Source: Porites lobata (lineage: Eukaryota; Cnidaria; Anthozoa; Scleractinia; Poritidae). From it: a stretch of 64,000 nt of DNA. Numbering within the stretch: the first letter of the stretch is position 1; every line of letters starts with the position of its first letter. The DNA lies in assembly GCA_942486035.1 (NCBI GenBank), contig CALNXK010000072.1, positions 933,501 to 997,500 of the forward strand, written 5' to 3'. The translations under genes and the position numbers were made by a program. Under the pieces are notes generated by a model that did not search any database, was not told where the DNA came from, and was given only the letters and a program-made list of their open reading frames with translations. Positions 34,166 to 46,527 of the stretch are shown in pieces.

Positions 34166-35059
34166 CCAATAACAGATTTATTATTCAACTCGAGAAGTAT
34201 AAAATAGAACTCGGTAAATGTGCACGGACAGTACCGTTTTCTACCTATGACGAGAATGAGTGACAGACTGACGAGAGTCGAGTTTTCGCGCGCTTTCATC
34301 AACGCTGTTGCTGATTGGTCTGACAGAAATGAAACCTTGTCAAACTAGTTTACTCGGTAAATCGATTTTTTCACAAGTTTTCGTCGCCGCTTTTAAACAT
34401 TTGCTTAAAAAGCAGAGATGGAGTGAAAAATAATCAATCGTGAGGCTTATGATGGTAATCGGTTATGTAAAACGGACTGCAAGTAGAAAAACTGAACCGA
34501 GCAAATCGATTCTACAAAATCTCTTCTACAAATTGAAGGAGTTTCAAAGAGCTACTCGTAAACAGAAGACTTGAAACCTTATCTTCGCCGGGGTATACTA
34601 GGTCATACTAACGAAAAGAGGAAGTCTTAGAGTGTCTACCATGTCGAGTTTCCTCATATCTTTTTAAAAGAACTAGAGGTGAAGACTGTTCAGTTCTTCG
34701 GTGGGGATTGTATTTAATGGACGTTGTTTTTTTCACGGATTTTCGCCATCATTATCTCCACCACGCAACAGTTACTTCAGGTTTGTTTTCATCTTCTCTG
34801 TTGTATCTTAAGCATAACGTTTGCATGCTCCATTTATTTTTAACAATTGTCCACATTTCATTGTTGCTCAGACGACTTTACTCTAGAAATTCGGTTCATT
34901 TAAGCTCACAATTTGGCGACTTTTCCGTTATTTTCTTCGGAAAACGATGTATTTTCTTCATTCAAACCGGTCAAACCGGAGTACAAATACCGTGAGACAT
35001 TTGTACTCGTTTTTAGCGTAGTTTGTACTCTACTGAGTGCAGTTGAATAATAATACAAT

Positions 35060-35100
<41 letters not shown>

Positions 35101-35414
35101 GAGAACAAGCAAAATACGAGGCCGTAATACACCGTAGGGTCCTGGTTTAAACGGTTTACAACAGAGCGAATACCGGCGGATGCAAAAGGAGCAACTGTGG
35201 CTGACAGAATCAGGATGTTTGGATACTCTCATTAGAAAATAGAAGCCAAAATACCATTCTTCTTTTGCAGTAAAATAATTAACCTCTCATTCAATGGTTT
35301 GGCATATAATACGCGCGAACATTTTGCTAATTGTTAACGTCATTCTCACAGACAGAATCAGGATGTCTCTGAATACTCTCACCAAAAAATAGAAGCCGAT
35401 TGCCAGATAATTTT
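34166..35414. other. Intron 2 sequence, no gene seen
   Basis: The frame 34708-34995 shows no domain. A decayed relative of the next foldback element lies at about 35270-35340. Confidence 0.35.
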
Positions 35415-35590
35415 TTTTTGTAGTGGAATAATAAACGTCTTATTCGATGGTTTAGCATAAAATACGAGCGGACATTTTGCTCATTGCTCGTATTTTTCCT
35501 CGCCCCTGCGGGGCTCGGAAAAATACAACGCAACTCGCAAAATATCCGCACGTATTATATTCTAAACCATCGAATAAGGTGTATTTACTG
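35415..35590. mobile_element. Foldback MITE
   Basis: CTTATTCGATGGTTTAG, AAAATACGAGCGGACATTTT on the left pair with AAAATATCCGCACGTATT and CTAAACCATCGAATAAG on the right. The centre is GAGGGGC-type sequence (CCTCGCCCCTGCGGGGC). Confidence 0.7.
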
Positions 35591-36767
35591 CACAGGCACT
35601 GAGATGCAACGGTACACCTAGGCGTTGCCTTTTTAACCAACAGTGACAACGGACGCGAAATAAGTTATACAGGTATTTTACTGTACAAGACATTTACAAC
35701 AGGAATTTTTGCTTGCTTTTATTGACACACCCAAACAAATTTCCGTTTTTGGCAAAAGGTGTCATTTTCAAAGGGGTTTCGTCTTTTTCGCGTGGGGTGA
35801 TTTTCACGCGCTAGCTCGCTCTACTATTTATGAAAAAAATTACAGTGCAGTTGCCAGGAGAAAAAGTATGCCTTTCTTATCCAGCCAGTACCAATTGTCC
35901 GTATTTTCAGCACGCGAGTGGCTCATTTAGATTTCCCAGCCAGCTAATTAGCCAATGATTTATTTCCCAACTAGCTGAAATTCTGACTTATCTCCGCACC
36001 AAGCACTGTTAACCGAGGCACAAACGGTTCAACAAGCTACAGACTTAAAATTCTGTTGGGAAAAGCAAGGTTCAATATTCCTTAGTATGACAGATACCTC
36101 GCGCATTCATAAATTGAACAATTTTCAAAATCTTCAGTCTTTGCAAACGGGTGAGGAGTAGACTAGAACAACTAATAATCATTGATTTTGGATCCACGTT
36201 GAGCAGGGTGGGGGGGGGGGGGGGGGAAGGAGGGGAGAGGAAGAGATAATTAATTAATTGAAGGTGCTGTTTTGTTGCGAGTATCCTTCAGATGTAGCCT
36301 ATTTCCCTTTACTTTGTGGTATGGTCAGCTGTTGGCCTGTCGTCCTTGAGAGCAGACGGTCTAATTCATTTTTACCCAATTAGTCAGACAAAAAGTTAAT
36401 AATAAAGTTAATAAAGTTAGTAGTTGAAACAATTTTGACGGGGGAGGAAACGCGCCTAGATCGATTGTGTTTTTCACTGCTAGAGGACTACATTTTGATA
36501 GTCTAGTGAAGCCAACGAAAATGCAGGATTTGCAATTACTTCACTAGTTCTTAGCATAGCAATAACATTAGGGACAAGAACCAGTGAATTTTATTAAACA
36601 AAATTTGAAAAACAAATTGCTTCAACTTTAACAATGTCAATCAAACGAATAATAGAGAAAGTGGTTTAACTGCAATGAACCTGAACTGTTTTCATGTACA
36701 CAGTATATAGAAATGAGAAGTTTCGCTTGGTAGAGTGGAAGAAATTCTTTTACAATGCTATGATCAC
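35591..36767. other. Intron 2 sequence with a poly-G tract
   Basis: No gene seen. A G-run interrupted near its start covers about 36208-36227, followed by purine-rich sequence. Confidence 0.4.
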
Positions 36768-36855
36768 CTGATATAATAGCCACCGAGCTTTACAGCTCGG
36801 TAAGTTTAATTTGAAAAAAGCTATCAAAACTCGGTGGGTTATAAATTTTTATTTG

Positions 36856-37470
36856 ATATGCTGGTACAAAAGCTTCGCGATTCTTCACAGCGAATGCAAC
36901 GAGACGAAAACAATAATATTGCAAGTCAGCGAAGAATAACCATGGGCGCCAACATCAATTTTCGGAAAATAGCTGTTCGGAAGACGATTTGAGATCTAGA
37001 ATTTTCGGAACATTTGTTGTAAAATTTCTTGCTTACCTGCCTCTCCTAGGATTTTCGAACATCTAAGAAATGGTATAATTGCCCATTTTTAACGGATTTT
37101 TACCCTAAAAAGGTCACTTAGAACTTTTGGGAGCTTTTTTTCTGGCTGAAATTTTCGAAAAGGTAAGTTTTGATCCCTATACTTTTCGGATCACTAGACT
37201 TTCAGCTAGGAAATCCGAACAGATGAAAAATTTTTAGGGGATAAAAATATGCCTATATCTACCGTTTAAATATTAAAATATGTTTAACAATGCTATGTTT
37301 AAATGGTTTTGAACTATATTCTCGTCGGGTGCCCCTGAATAAAGGCCTTGAAAAGATTATAATTGTCATTGATATGGTACAAAAGAGTCGCAGTTATTCA
37401 CAGCGAATGCAACGTGACAAAAACATTGACAGTCAGCGAAAAATAATGGCCTTGAAAAACTTATAATGGA
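36856..37470. repeat. Two tandem ~110-bp units, first one split by a MITE
   Basis: Unit 1 (36856-36940 plus 37344-37370) and unit 2 (37371-37470) share GGTACAAAAG, TTCACAGCGAATGCAACG, CAGTCAGCGAA and ATAATGGCCTTGAAAA-like sequence. The MITE at 36941-37337 inserted inside unit 1. Confidence 0.65.
36941..37337. mobile_element. 397-bp MITE, CAGGGGCACCCAACG family, copy 4
   Basis: The left end is degraded (CATGGGCGCCAACATC); the right end is GTCGGGTGCCCCTG. The flanks AATAAC (36935-36940) and AATAAA (37338-37343) match at 5 of 6. The interior is the same as copies 1-3. Confidence 0.8.
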
Positions 37471-40400
37471 ATCAGGCCGAGTCGTACACACATATTCCCA
37501 AAACCAAGACTTCGATTGATACAACCTAGAAGACACCTGAATAACACTCCGTCTTACATAATACTTAACTTATATCCTCCACTTCCGCGAAATACGCAAG
37601 CGATGAAGAAAGAGGTCAAAGTCAAAGAACGTGATCATGCACGAGCATGACATCTCCACGAAAACGAGTCCAAATGAGCCCAGTTTCCTGCGGCCGAGAT
37701 GCCCCTGACAAATTAATAGGGGCGGCTAATTTGCAGTCGCCCGTGATGGCTCGAAAATTTCTGCCTTAGTGCCACAGGAACACCGACTTACGAACAAGAC
37801 AGCGTATACAGCTAAGTATAATATAGTTCTTACAATTGTTGTTTGTGCCTGTGGTTTTAAGAGAGACTCCATGTGAAAACCATGCATTATAAAAAAATCC
37901 TTCTACAGTGAACATAACGGTTTTGTTTATATTCTAGGTAGGTTTACATATTGAGGTGATAAAAGGATGTGTGCAATATTGTAGCAAAATTCTTTAACTT
38001 GTAGAAGATATTGCGATCGAAAAGATCCACGACAGGAATTATTCAAATAGTGCCACACCCAAGTTTCTACTAATGTATTGACCATTTCCCGATCAAAATC
38101 ACGTTAGATATGGTAATAAGTTGTTATTCAAGTAATTGTATGATTAAGTTCAGGCGTTTTGTATTATATATTAGTAGTAGACATAATTTTAAAATTAGCC
38201 TTTATGGACTACGTGTGACAGTAAGGATTTTGTGGTAAAATTATCGTTGAATGTTGAAATGGCGACGTTGTGTATAAAGTTGAAATGACACTGATCTTTT
38301 TTTATTGTCATTATACAAAGCGAATATCGTAAAAATCCGAAAATAAGCCCCTCCGTGTATAAGCCCCTCCAAAAATAAGACCCCAAACCAAGCCATCTAT
38401 GTACAAGAACCCAAGAGGAAGACATGGAGTCGTAGATCAAGGGAATACACCCCGCTCCTATACTGTAGAACTAATGCCGTCATTGCTAACCAGCTCTTAC
38501 ACGCCCGCTCCTTTGAAATTCAGAGTTATATTCCTCAGAAATAATTGCTCAATAGAGCTACGCTGTAAATTCGAGGTAAAATGAAGCTTTGTTATACGGC
38601 AAGATCTTGAGACACGAAAGAAATTCCCCGATTTGACGATGTTATTTAAGATAAAGACAGGAAATGAACGGGTATCCTTCCCAAACGACCTACGCAAGGT
38701 GGACTGTCCCTAATGACCCGAGCTATTGCACAGTACCCATTCCAGTTCCAGCGTTGCTCGTTTATCGCTAACGCGCACAAGTATTCCGTATGTGTTGATT
38801 CGGTCGCTGCATTCCATTCAAGTATATTATCTATTGACGATTTTTTTCATATGACTAGTAATTTTATCAATGGTTTAATGCCAGAATCTGGGAAATGAAA
38901 GGAGGTAAATATACAAAGATACTCGCCAAGATTCGGGTCAGAGAGTTATTTCGTATACGAGATGTCCGAAAAAATGTTTTTCCCAAATTTATAGGAATTT
39001 ATATGGAGACGCCATGCTGGTGCCCACCTGGATGGGCACCAACATGGCAGAAGGAAACCAACAGAAACATCTGTTAACGAGTTTTGCTACAAAAGCGTGA
39101 ATTTATCCCTTGAGGAACTCATAACCATTAAATTAATACTTTTTCTAATACATTAACCGTTTAAATAGCAAAATTCCCCGAAATAAGTCACTTTTTTAAC
39201 CTACATTACAGCTCTCTCAGCCGTCATGTAAAAACCGCGTCACGCAAAAGCTTAAAAATTCAAGCGCACTCTAACACAAACAAAATCAAGAACGCTTTTG
39301 AAGCAAAAATTTGTATGAAAATTATTTTTCAGCTGCTCTAATACGTCATGAAAGTAAAATCTCAGTAGGATCGATAATAAGAAGTCTGAATTTTAGTGAC
39401 GTCATGTGAAAACCAACAATTTATTTATTTATTTGTTTTTATCTTGTTTATATATTTCACTGTCAATGTCATGAGCTTCATTGTACTGACCTTCCATTGC
39501 CAGATAAGCTCGCTAGAGGCAATTATGTCAATTAAACATTAAAGATTAAAGATTGTGTTATGTTATGTTATGCTATGTTTTGTTGTGTTATGTTATAAAT
39601 TTAAAGGCCTGAATACAAAGGCAGACCGTAGTAGCCCCGCCTTTAGCAATATCTTTTCAAAGATCTGTTTAATAGACGCACACTACTTACGGAACCTTAG
39701 TTGCTCTCTGAACTCGACTTTCTTGGTGGAGAAGGAGGAATAAATTAAAAAGAAGCCCGAAGAGTGCCACTGCCGCATCATTTCAGTATCATATTTTCTG
39801 AACCCGTGCAATTCACAAAATGTGTAGCGGTGTTGGATATAATGAATACCTTGAACATTTAATGCGATATTCGACGACAGTGAAGAAAGCAGCCTCTCCC
39901 CAGAAAGTCACGAAACAAAACGGATTCTTGTCAAGACGAGATGGAAGAAATTGAACATTTGGATCCTTAGTCCCGCATTCAAGAAGAAGTTCAGAAACGA
40001 CAGCAGGTGCAGCGCAACTCTTTGATTAACGCGTGGCTCGCGTTAAGGACGAGAATTCTCTCCTTACAGTCTACAGAAAAGAGCTCAGAAAGATACTCTT
40101 AGAATATATGCAATGGATGCGTGCTGTGAAGAAAGACTATACCTTCCGTACTTTCCGTAAAGTAATAAAAACACCAAAAGATCTTAAAGATACAGAAGGA
40201 TTTGATAGGATAGAATCAACAGAACTAGCTATTGATAAGCAGAAATTTTTGCATAATCGATTAATGGCAAACAAGCTATTCCCGAAAATGAGCACTAGAA
40301 AACGGTTAATTCTGCTGCAACACCACTTCTTTCCGGAAAACAATTTGCAGAAATTTGTGATAGATCTCTTTGACCCGCAAATATTTGAACTTTAACGCTG

Positions 40401-40540
40401 AGAGCTACACAGAGTTTTGAACTTTACCATACACTTAAAGCCAAAATAAGTGCTCCTTTGAGCTTATTCCGGAATACGGTCAATCCAACGAGGCCTAAAT
40501 GTGAGCTTACATTCGAACCAATTTAATGACCAGCTTCCAC
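37471..40540. other. Intron 2 sequence with a partial MITE and a LINE-like 3' tail
   Basis: 38328-38395 is a partial copy of the 1051-1338 MITE (CGAAAATAAGCCCCTCC). 39010-39060 has the palindrome TGGTGCCCACCTGGATGGGCACCA. About 39440-39555 resembles a LINE 3' end with short AT-rich repeats (CATTAAAGATTAAAGATT), followed by a TTATG microsatellite (39556-39595). No gene is recognised. Confidence 0.35.
40033..40395 (+). CDS. Unrecognised 120-codon open frame
   Basis: An uninterrupted lysine- and arginine-rich frame beginning ATG (MARVKDENSLL) with TFRTFRKVIKTPKDLKD in the middle and ending FDLFDPQIFEL-like. No domain, signal peptide or membrane segment. It lies in intron 2 of the ShK gene on the same strand. 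It may be a chance frame or a piece of an unrecognised element. Confidence 0.15.
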   Translation: MARVKDENSLLTVYRKELRKILLEYMQWMRAVKKDYTFRTFRKVIKTPKDLKDTEGFDRIESTELAIDKQKFLHNRLMANKLFPKMSTRKRLILLQHHFFPENNLQKFVIDLFDPQIFEL

Positions 40541-40542
40541 TT

Positions 40543-40620
40543 GGCTTGCTACCTCAACTGGTTAGGGCGTTGCAACAGTATCGCAAAGGTATCGCAAAGG
40601 GTTCGAATCCCATCAAGCCT
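40543..40620 (+). repeat. tRNA-like head of a SINE
   Basis: GGCTTG (40543) can pair with CAAGCC (40614-40619) like an acceptor stem. Box-A-like CTCAACTGGTTAGGGCG and box B GGTTCGAATCC (40600-40610) are present. The anticodon region is replaced by a doubled GTATCGCAAAG, so it is not a functional tRNA. TTTTTTCAGGCTTT just downstream is typical of a SINE body start. Confidence 0.6.
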
Positions 40621-41063
40621 GTATTTTTTCAGGCTTTAACTACAATAATCTTCTTTTCATTTCTTTCTCCCTTCCGCGATTCCATATATAAAAGTCAAAT
40701 ATTCATCATTTCCTAAGCTTACATACCCTGAATAAACAGATTACACTTCATGATATTTCACTTATCAGGGTCAGTTCAACAGCTTAACTGATTCATGTGT
40801 GCTGGACTCGACGATCCTAGTAAAAAAAACAAAACTATTGCTGAAAGTTCTATACTTTGACGCGACCTTAACTTGCCTTGAGCTTTCAAAACTGTTTTTA
40901 ATTAGCATGAAATCGTTTCACCTGGGTACTTTTTTGTTCTTACTTGCATTCAAGACAACATAATTATATTGTTTGGGGACTTGGAACGAATGAAGGCTGG
41001 ATTACCCACCGGTTCAGGATTGAGTGAATGGCTGGCTTACTAATTTTGAATGTTTGTTTTCAG

Positions 41064-41174
41064 CCAAATGTGAAAATGAAAATAACAAGTGTATAGAATG
41101 GGCCAAGAAAGGCGAATGTACAAAAAACTGGAAATTTATGGAACAGAAGTGCTGGAGAAGTTGTTCAAATTGTG
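41064..41174 (+). CDS. ShK-repeat secreted protein, exon 3: ShK domain 2
   Basis: A 111-base exon, acceptor TTTTCAG, donor G|GTTAGT, phase 1 at both sides. It encodes CIEWAKKGECTKN and CWRSCSNC with spacing C-x6-C-x8-C-x10-C-x3-C-x2-C. At the positions of the anemone ShK Lys-Tyr pair it has Lys-Phe. It joins the neighbouring domains through a two-residue linker (Ala-Lys after splicing), so the ShK domains form a tightly spaced string. Confidence 0.92.
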
Positions 41175-41214
41175 GTTAGTCACGCTGGTTGAATGTTAAC
41201 TAACCCTCTGACGA

Positions 41215-42670
41215 CCTTTTTGTTTGTTTCATTTCCATATAAACTATGCAAATTTTCCTTCCTGACTCATTTAGCTCCCTTTCAGCCATGAAGATGGTAA
41301 GCAGCAAATTCAGCAAGGCTAGATCTTCCACTACTGGTTCCTCATTTCGCAAATTTAGACCAATCCTGATATAGCTACATATACGTGCGCGTACCCCAAA
41401 AAGCTATTTTGGGGGAAATCCACTGCAAATTTTGCTATTCACCTTCTACTCTTTGCAGATTAAATTTGCTCCTTTTCTGGAAAGTTTGTCAGCCAAAATT
41501 CAGTGCGAAGGCGAGAAGATAAAGTGGTCAACAAAACTGGCTATAAAAAGGAAAGGCAGAGGGGAAAAGAGAGCGAGGAAAAAAGTTTGAAAGAGATTTG
41601 CAAAAAGGGCTTTTTAGCATGCGCGAAAAACAAGAAAGCTGCTCTAGGCCGAGGCTCCCTACTAGAACAGGTCTCTCACGTTAAGAGAAAAATGATAAGA
41701 AAGTGAGAGACTTCTGTCGGCCCCAGATGTATTTGGTATCACGCATGTACTGGTGCTTCCTTAACAACAGGTAACCTTTTATTTACGTGCGAAAAAACTT
41801 ACAGAACCCGTTTGAGCGATAGCAACTTTGAACTTAGACATTTCCAGCTCGCAGTCTCAACAGTGGCACGAAACTGGTTTTGAAAACCAGTAAGTTTCGA
41901 CCACAAATGTGGTCGGCGGTACTAAAAAAACTTGTCTTGGGCCGGTAGAGATCTCTCTTTTTCCTCTCTTTCTTCCCTTTCGCAGCTAACACCTCTGTTA
42001 GCGGGGAAAGGCCGAGTCAGAGGCGATTTAGATGATTGACGAATGTTGAAGTTTTGGTGGGTTGTCTTTTAATTGGTAGATCGCGTTTAGGGCAACGCTT
42101 TAAGCCACAGTAGTGACAAATTGGGAAAACGTAGCTTGTGTACAGACTACATAATCGGTGAAAACCTCTATTGGGTCATGACAGAAGCATATTTTACAAT
42201 TTAAAGTTTACCAGCAAGTTATAATCGTTTAACCATTCGACAACTGCTTCGGTCGTTTTCGTTCCATGTGGAACGATGCATATCTTCCTTCCTGGACCCA
42301 TTTAGCTGTCAGTTTAAAATGTTACTAAATTGGTAAGCAACAATGCGTCAGCAAAGATAGATCTTTCCAGCGATACCTTGTTTTGGATATTCTGACCAAT
42401 CCTGACAGAGATACACTCACAAAAAAGGTAACAGTTTGGGGAAAAATCCACTGCCAATTTCGCTGTTTACATACTACTTTTTGAAAATTAAATTTGTCCC
42501 TTTCCTAAAATGTTAGCCGGCCACAATTTCATGCAAAAGAAAGAGGATATAAAGAGGGCAACAAAACCGCTAATAAAGAAGAAAGGCAAAGAAAAAGAGG
42601 GCGAGAGAGAAACATGATTCGATTCGCAAAAAATTTGGCTTTTGCGCACTAGTGAAAAACAAAAATGCTG
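41215..42670. repeat. Tandemly duplicated intron 3 segment (~430 bp, 1.03 kb apart)
   Basis: 41215-41645 and 42245-42670 share ATCTTCCTTCCTG/ATTTTCCTTCCTGAC, CATTTAGCT, GACCAATCCTGA, TCCACTGC(A/C)AATTT, and AAAGGCA(G/A)AG...GAGCGAG-type sequence with moderate divergence. The ShK exon just upstream of the first copy has no counterpart upstream of the second. The frame 41503-41706 is unlikely to be coding. Confidence 0.6.
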
Positions 42671-42865
42671 TTTAATTACGTCAGATTAGTCAGAAAATAT
42701 ACCTTTTTTCCTTGCAAAACTCATTTTAAGCCATTCCTATGCTAATTAGCCGAAAACTAGTCCAAAGAAGAGGAATTGGTGAAAAATGCGGTTTTTTCGC
42801 TCCTCGCCGACCGTCACAAAAAGGTTAAATGAGCAAAATCTGTCATCCGTGAAATTAATGCCTTT

Positions 42866-43855
42866 TATTATTCATTCAAAATATTTCCCCAATTGTGATT
42901 GGCTAAAAGCACACTCATAATTCACCATAACCAGTTACTGATGACAAAATTTCGAAGAATTTTGTGTTTAACGAGGAAATGACGTCAAAAATGCAGCCTT
43001 CTACAGGTTAATGCACCGTTAACAGAGAAGACCTGGGGACGAGATTGAGTTGTTTTCGTTGTAAAAACTAAAATGGCGGCCTCTTCACTCGTTTCAAGAG
43101 TAAGAACTACAGCTGGAACTATGCGAAATAATGGCTAAACACATAGGAAAACAGCAACAAGACAACTCAGAGGGCGACATATGCTATTCGGAGAATATTT
43201 TGCTGGACAAACCTAAACATATACTATCGAAAATAAACTTAAAATCGGTGCAGGTAAGCTTGTTTTAGATATGTTTTTAAACTAGGAATTATTTTGAATG
43301 AATAATAAAACAATTATTGAATTCGGCTTTCGTTTCATATGAAGATAACACCCTCCTCGATCTCCGTAATTCTTCATAAGATACTCAGCCTCATTCATTA
43401 ATTGTTAAATATCTTTTTCTAAACGCGCCGTTTTACAATTCCGCTTCTGTCATGACGCATTACAGTGAACAAAGTTTCCCTTCTGTAGTGTCCACTCCAA
43501 AGCTTTTCCACTTTTGCAAATGCAGTGCTAAATAATAGTTTGACGTCACAGCATGGCGGGTTATATTAAACAATTATGGAATGAGGCTGAGTATCATCTG
43601 AAGAATCATAGAGATCAAGGGGTGTGTTTTCATTCAAAATAATTTCTGGTTTAAAAACAAGCTAAAATATGCTTACCTCCATCGATGTTAAGTTCATTTC
43701 CGATAATGCACCTTAATCGGCAAGTTTAGGAGCTAAAGGGTTTTTAAGCTCCGCAAATATTCTTTCAAATTTGGTCGACAATAGCTGGTTATGATGAATT
43801 ATGCGTGTGATTTTAGCCAATCAGAAATGGAGAAATATTTTGAATGAATGACAAA
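42866..43855. mobile_element. ~1-kb element with ~70-bp terminal inverted repeats
   Basis: The left arm (ATTCATTCAAAATATTTCC, then GTGATTGGCTAAAAGCACAC and CATAATTCACCATAACCAG) matches the complement of 43783-43855. A second palindromic layer lies inside (around 43290-43650: TGAATAATAAAACAATTATT, and GATACTCAGCCTCATTC pairing with GAATGAGGCTGAGTATC). No transposase. Confidence 0.7.
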
Positions 43856-43861
43856 GCTAAA

Positions 43862-44665
43862 TAAACTTTGTATTACCTTACGGTCGGTAAATTGTCGTCC
43901 TTCTGCTTGAGAAGTGGTATTTTGAGCTACTGAAGGGTTTGAGTTGGCTGTCTGCTATTCCTCTTAATTTGTTTTCCTGTAATAAATCTTCACATGGCTT
44001 CGCAGCGACCGAAATCCTCGCTAAAGGAAATCAAAATTTTGTTCCTGCAAACAGTTTTTCGCGACCAGTAAAAAATATGATTAGACTGTTGTCATCACAA
44101 AGTTCGCTTTCCTATAAATCAAACCATGATCCCTGGCTACCGAGGCCAGGGTGAAATACAACAGTAACTCCGCGTGGACAATACGGATAGAAACTCTGGA
44201 AATCACTATTTAGTCCATGCAAACAGATATTAAACACGTTTCTCTTTTCCTGCAAACGGTTCATCCAAGCGAGTAATGAAAGCGTTTAAAACTTCTCATA
44301 TAAGAATTATTCTTATGCGTATGCTTGAATACTCTCGACTGTCATACATAAATTTCATGAAACGGGCCTCGCGTCACGTGAATAAAAATTTCAGCGTGAT
44401 TGGGTAATTGTTTGTTTTGGTTCGCGAATCAAAACATTTCCAAGGGTGGAAAATCTCTGGACCGGTGTCAGCTTGTAAAGTTCTGTGTCTGCTATGAATT
44501 CTTGGACACAAAATTGTCGGGAAAGTCAAATTTTGTTACTTTCAAAGGTGGCCCGACTAAAACACGAACACCAAGCGAGATACGTTGGTAATTACATTCC
44601 ACGCCTTAGCTCTGAGATAAGAAAGAACAATGCTCGTTTTTAATTTGCTACTTTTGAATACAGCT
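43862..44665. other. Intron 3 sequence, no feature recognised
   Basis: The short + frames at 43939-44154 and 44400-44591 have no domain. Confidence 0.35.
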
Positions 44666-44922
44666 ATTTCGAGAAAGGTTGTCGGAAAAAGTGCACGCGA
44701 CAATCCCGAAAGGTATTGTGGGTGGTTTTGAGTTCACTGTTCTTCGAAGACATTTGAAAGAATGGCACAAGAGGCCATGGACGTTTGTTTGCGATAGCTA
44801 AAAGAAAGCAACAAAGGTAGGTTCGACAGCTACAGTACGTTAGGAACAGTGTATTGATTATATCTCATTTTACATTTTGGGATTGTCGCGCGGACATTTT
44901 TTGCGACAACCTTTCTCGAAAT
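44666..44922. mobile_element. 257-bp MITE with ~42-bp TIRs
   Basis: ATTTCGAGAAAGGTTGTCG at 44666 and its complement ending at 44922 continue inward through a GCGACAATCCC motif on both sides. A (GACT)n run follows at 44987-45001. Confidence 0.75.
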
Positions 44923-45639
44923 AAGCCTGTTCCAGGCTCCAAGATAGTGGGGAAAACGGGGCGAGAAAAAAAGCGCGAAAGTTTGACTGACTGACTGACT
45001 GGTGTTCATTTTCTACTACATCACCTACATGAACGATCGCATTCATGTCCGCTTCTTCTCCGGCGAATCGGAAAGATACTCGAGGGTGTGCGTTAGCTGC
45101 TGTGGCTGACTACAGGCATTTTTCTCTTCATCATGCGATCCAGTTTCATCCTGTCGAAAGCATCGCGACGCAGTACCAGTGCTACGCTACAGAGCAAACG
45201 ACTTGTTAGTTGCTGATGTGGAAGCAATTCCATCCACGTCAAAACATTTCCAATCAACAGCTAAATTTAATTCCCGCGTCAGATGCGTCATGACAAAATC
45301 GGTTAGCAACCTTAGCTGGAAGAACTCGTCTCGCTGGTTTAGACACATTAACCTGTTTGTATGCCGGTTTCTCATATCTTTCTTTTTGTTTTATGGGAAC
45401 TGGTTTAAGCAAATTCCAAGGGATTATAAAATCTTTACCATCAGTGGACAGCTCTTCTTTAATCCAATTATTGCGGTCCCAAGGGAAATACACACTCCTC
45501 CTGGAAATGAAGAGGAGATGCCCCTAAAAATAACCACCAGCATTATTTTGCAGTAACTTATGCAGGAATCCACAAAGCAAGCATAAATCTTTTCCTTGTG
45601 ATTATGAATTTATACAACTAGAGGAATCATTGGGATGGC

Positions 45640-45880
45640 GTCCGAGTGGAGTTACTAGAGCGATTATTCGAGTTATCGCGGTAAATTTTAATTAGTGAAT
45701 TTTTGATCAGGGTAAAGGAAATTTAGTTCAAGTTAGAGGGGAATTTGAGGTTTCCGAGTTGGAGTTAACCGAGTAAAAATGACTGAAAAATGCTGTGTGA
45801 AATACAAGGGAAATTGGACTAAGTTTGAGTTAGCGGGTAGTTCGAGATATCCGAGTTTGAGTTGATGGAGTTCTACTGTA
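45640..45880. mobile_element. Partial copy of the TACAGTAGAACCCC MITE
   Basis: It shares GAGTTATCG, GGTAAATTT, GGAAATTTAGT, GAGTAAAAATGA and GGAAACTGG-like motifs with 48034-48774 and ends TTCTACTGTA at 45880. The left end is missing. Confidence 0.6.
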
Positions 45881-46432
45881 TCTTGCTGGCGAACTATAAA
45901 ATTGTAAAATCAGCTGCTGTCATGACACACTGCAGGTTTTGACATGTCATTTATTTAAAAATCAGAGAGTGCTGTCCTCTATTTGATCCGCAAACTTGGA
46001 CACAAAATTACGTTTGCCCAATTTGGCAATACTGCGACTTGAACTATCACCGTAAAGCGCGATCTACCAAATAAAAAACAACCATCTAAAACTTCCTGCG
46101 TTCTTTAATGTCTCTTTAAAATTCTATCTAAATCGCCTCCAAAGCAGTCGAGATATAAGCGTTTTAAAATATGTAGAACAAGCAAAATTTTGTCTTATTT
46201 ATTTATTCATGAATTGGCGTAAACTGCAGCCTTAAGCAACACGACCACGACGACAACGACCACGTCAAAAAAGCAATTGGTTTTATGAGCAAAACAACAG
46301 CTCTGCACGTGTATCATGCTTTTTACTACATTCCGTTGACGTCCACTACAAAAGGGAGTGTGTTACATAACACCGGAGCCTGGTTCCCTCTCGTGGCTCT
46401 GGAATTGTTTACAGGATATACCACAAAATGTC

Positions 46433-46527
46433 CATCCTCGGAGACCCAGGGGCAGCTAGTCGGTAAAAGTACTTTAAGATCGAGAAGAGCTCTTCCCAGT
46501 TCAAGCTGCCCCTGGGTCTCCGAGGAT
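46433..46527. mobile_element. 95-bp MULE-like MITE with 10-bp target duplication
   Basis: CATCCTCGGAGACCCAGGGG and the inverted CCCCTGGGTCTCCGAGGAT form the ends. ACAAAATGTC lies directly outside both (46423-46432 and 46528-46537). A 9-10-bp duplication is typical of Mutator-like elements. The centre is GATCGAGAAGAGCTCTTCCC. Confidence 0.85.

Noticed and set aside
38895..39077. Frame with CWCPPGWAPTW that looks Cys/Trp-rich
   Set aside because: It comes from the perfect palindrome TGGTGCCCACCTGGATGGGCACCA, with no domain or splice context.
40543..40620. Functional tRNA gene
   Set aside because: Box B and an acceptor-like stem are present, but the anticodon arm is replaced by a duplicated GTATCGCAAAG, so a SINE head is more likely.
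45179..45556. 125-codon + strand frame in intron 3
   Set aside because: It has one hydrophobic run but no domain or start context, and overlapping frames on the minus strand are also open.
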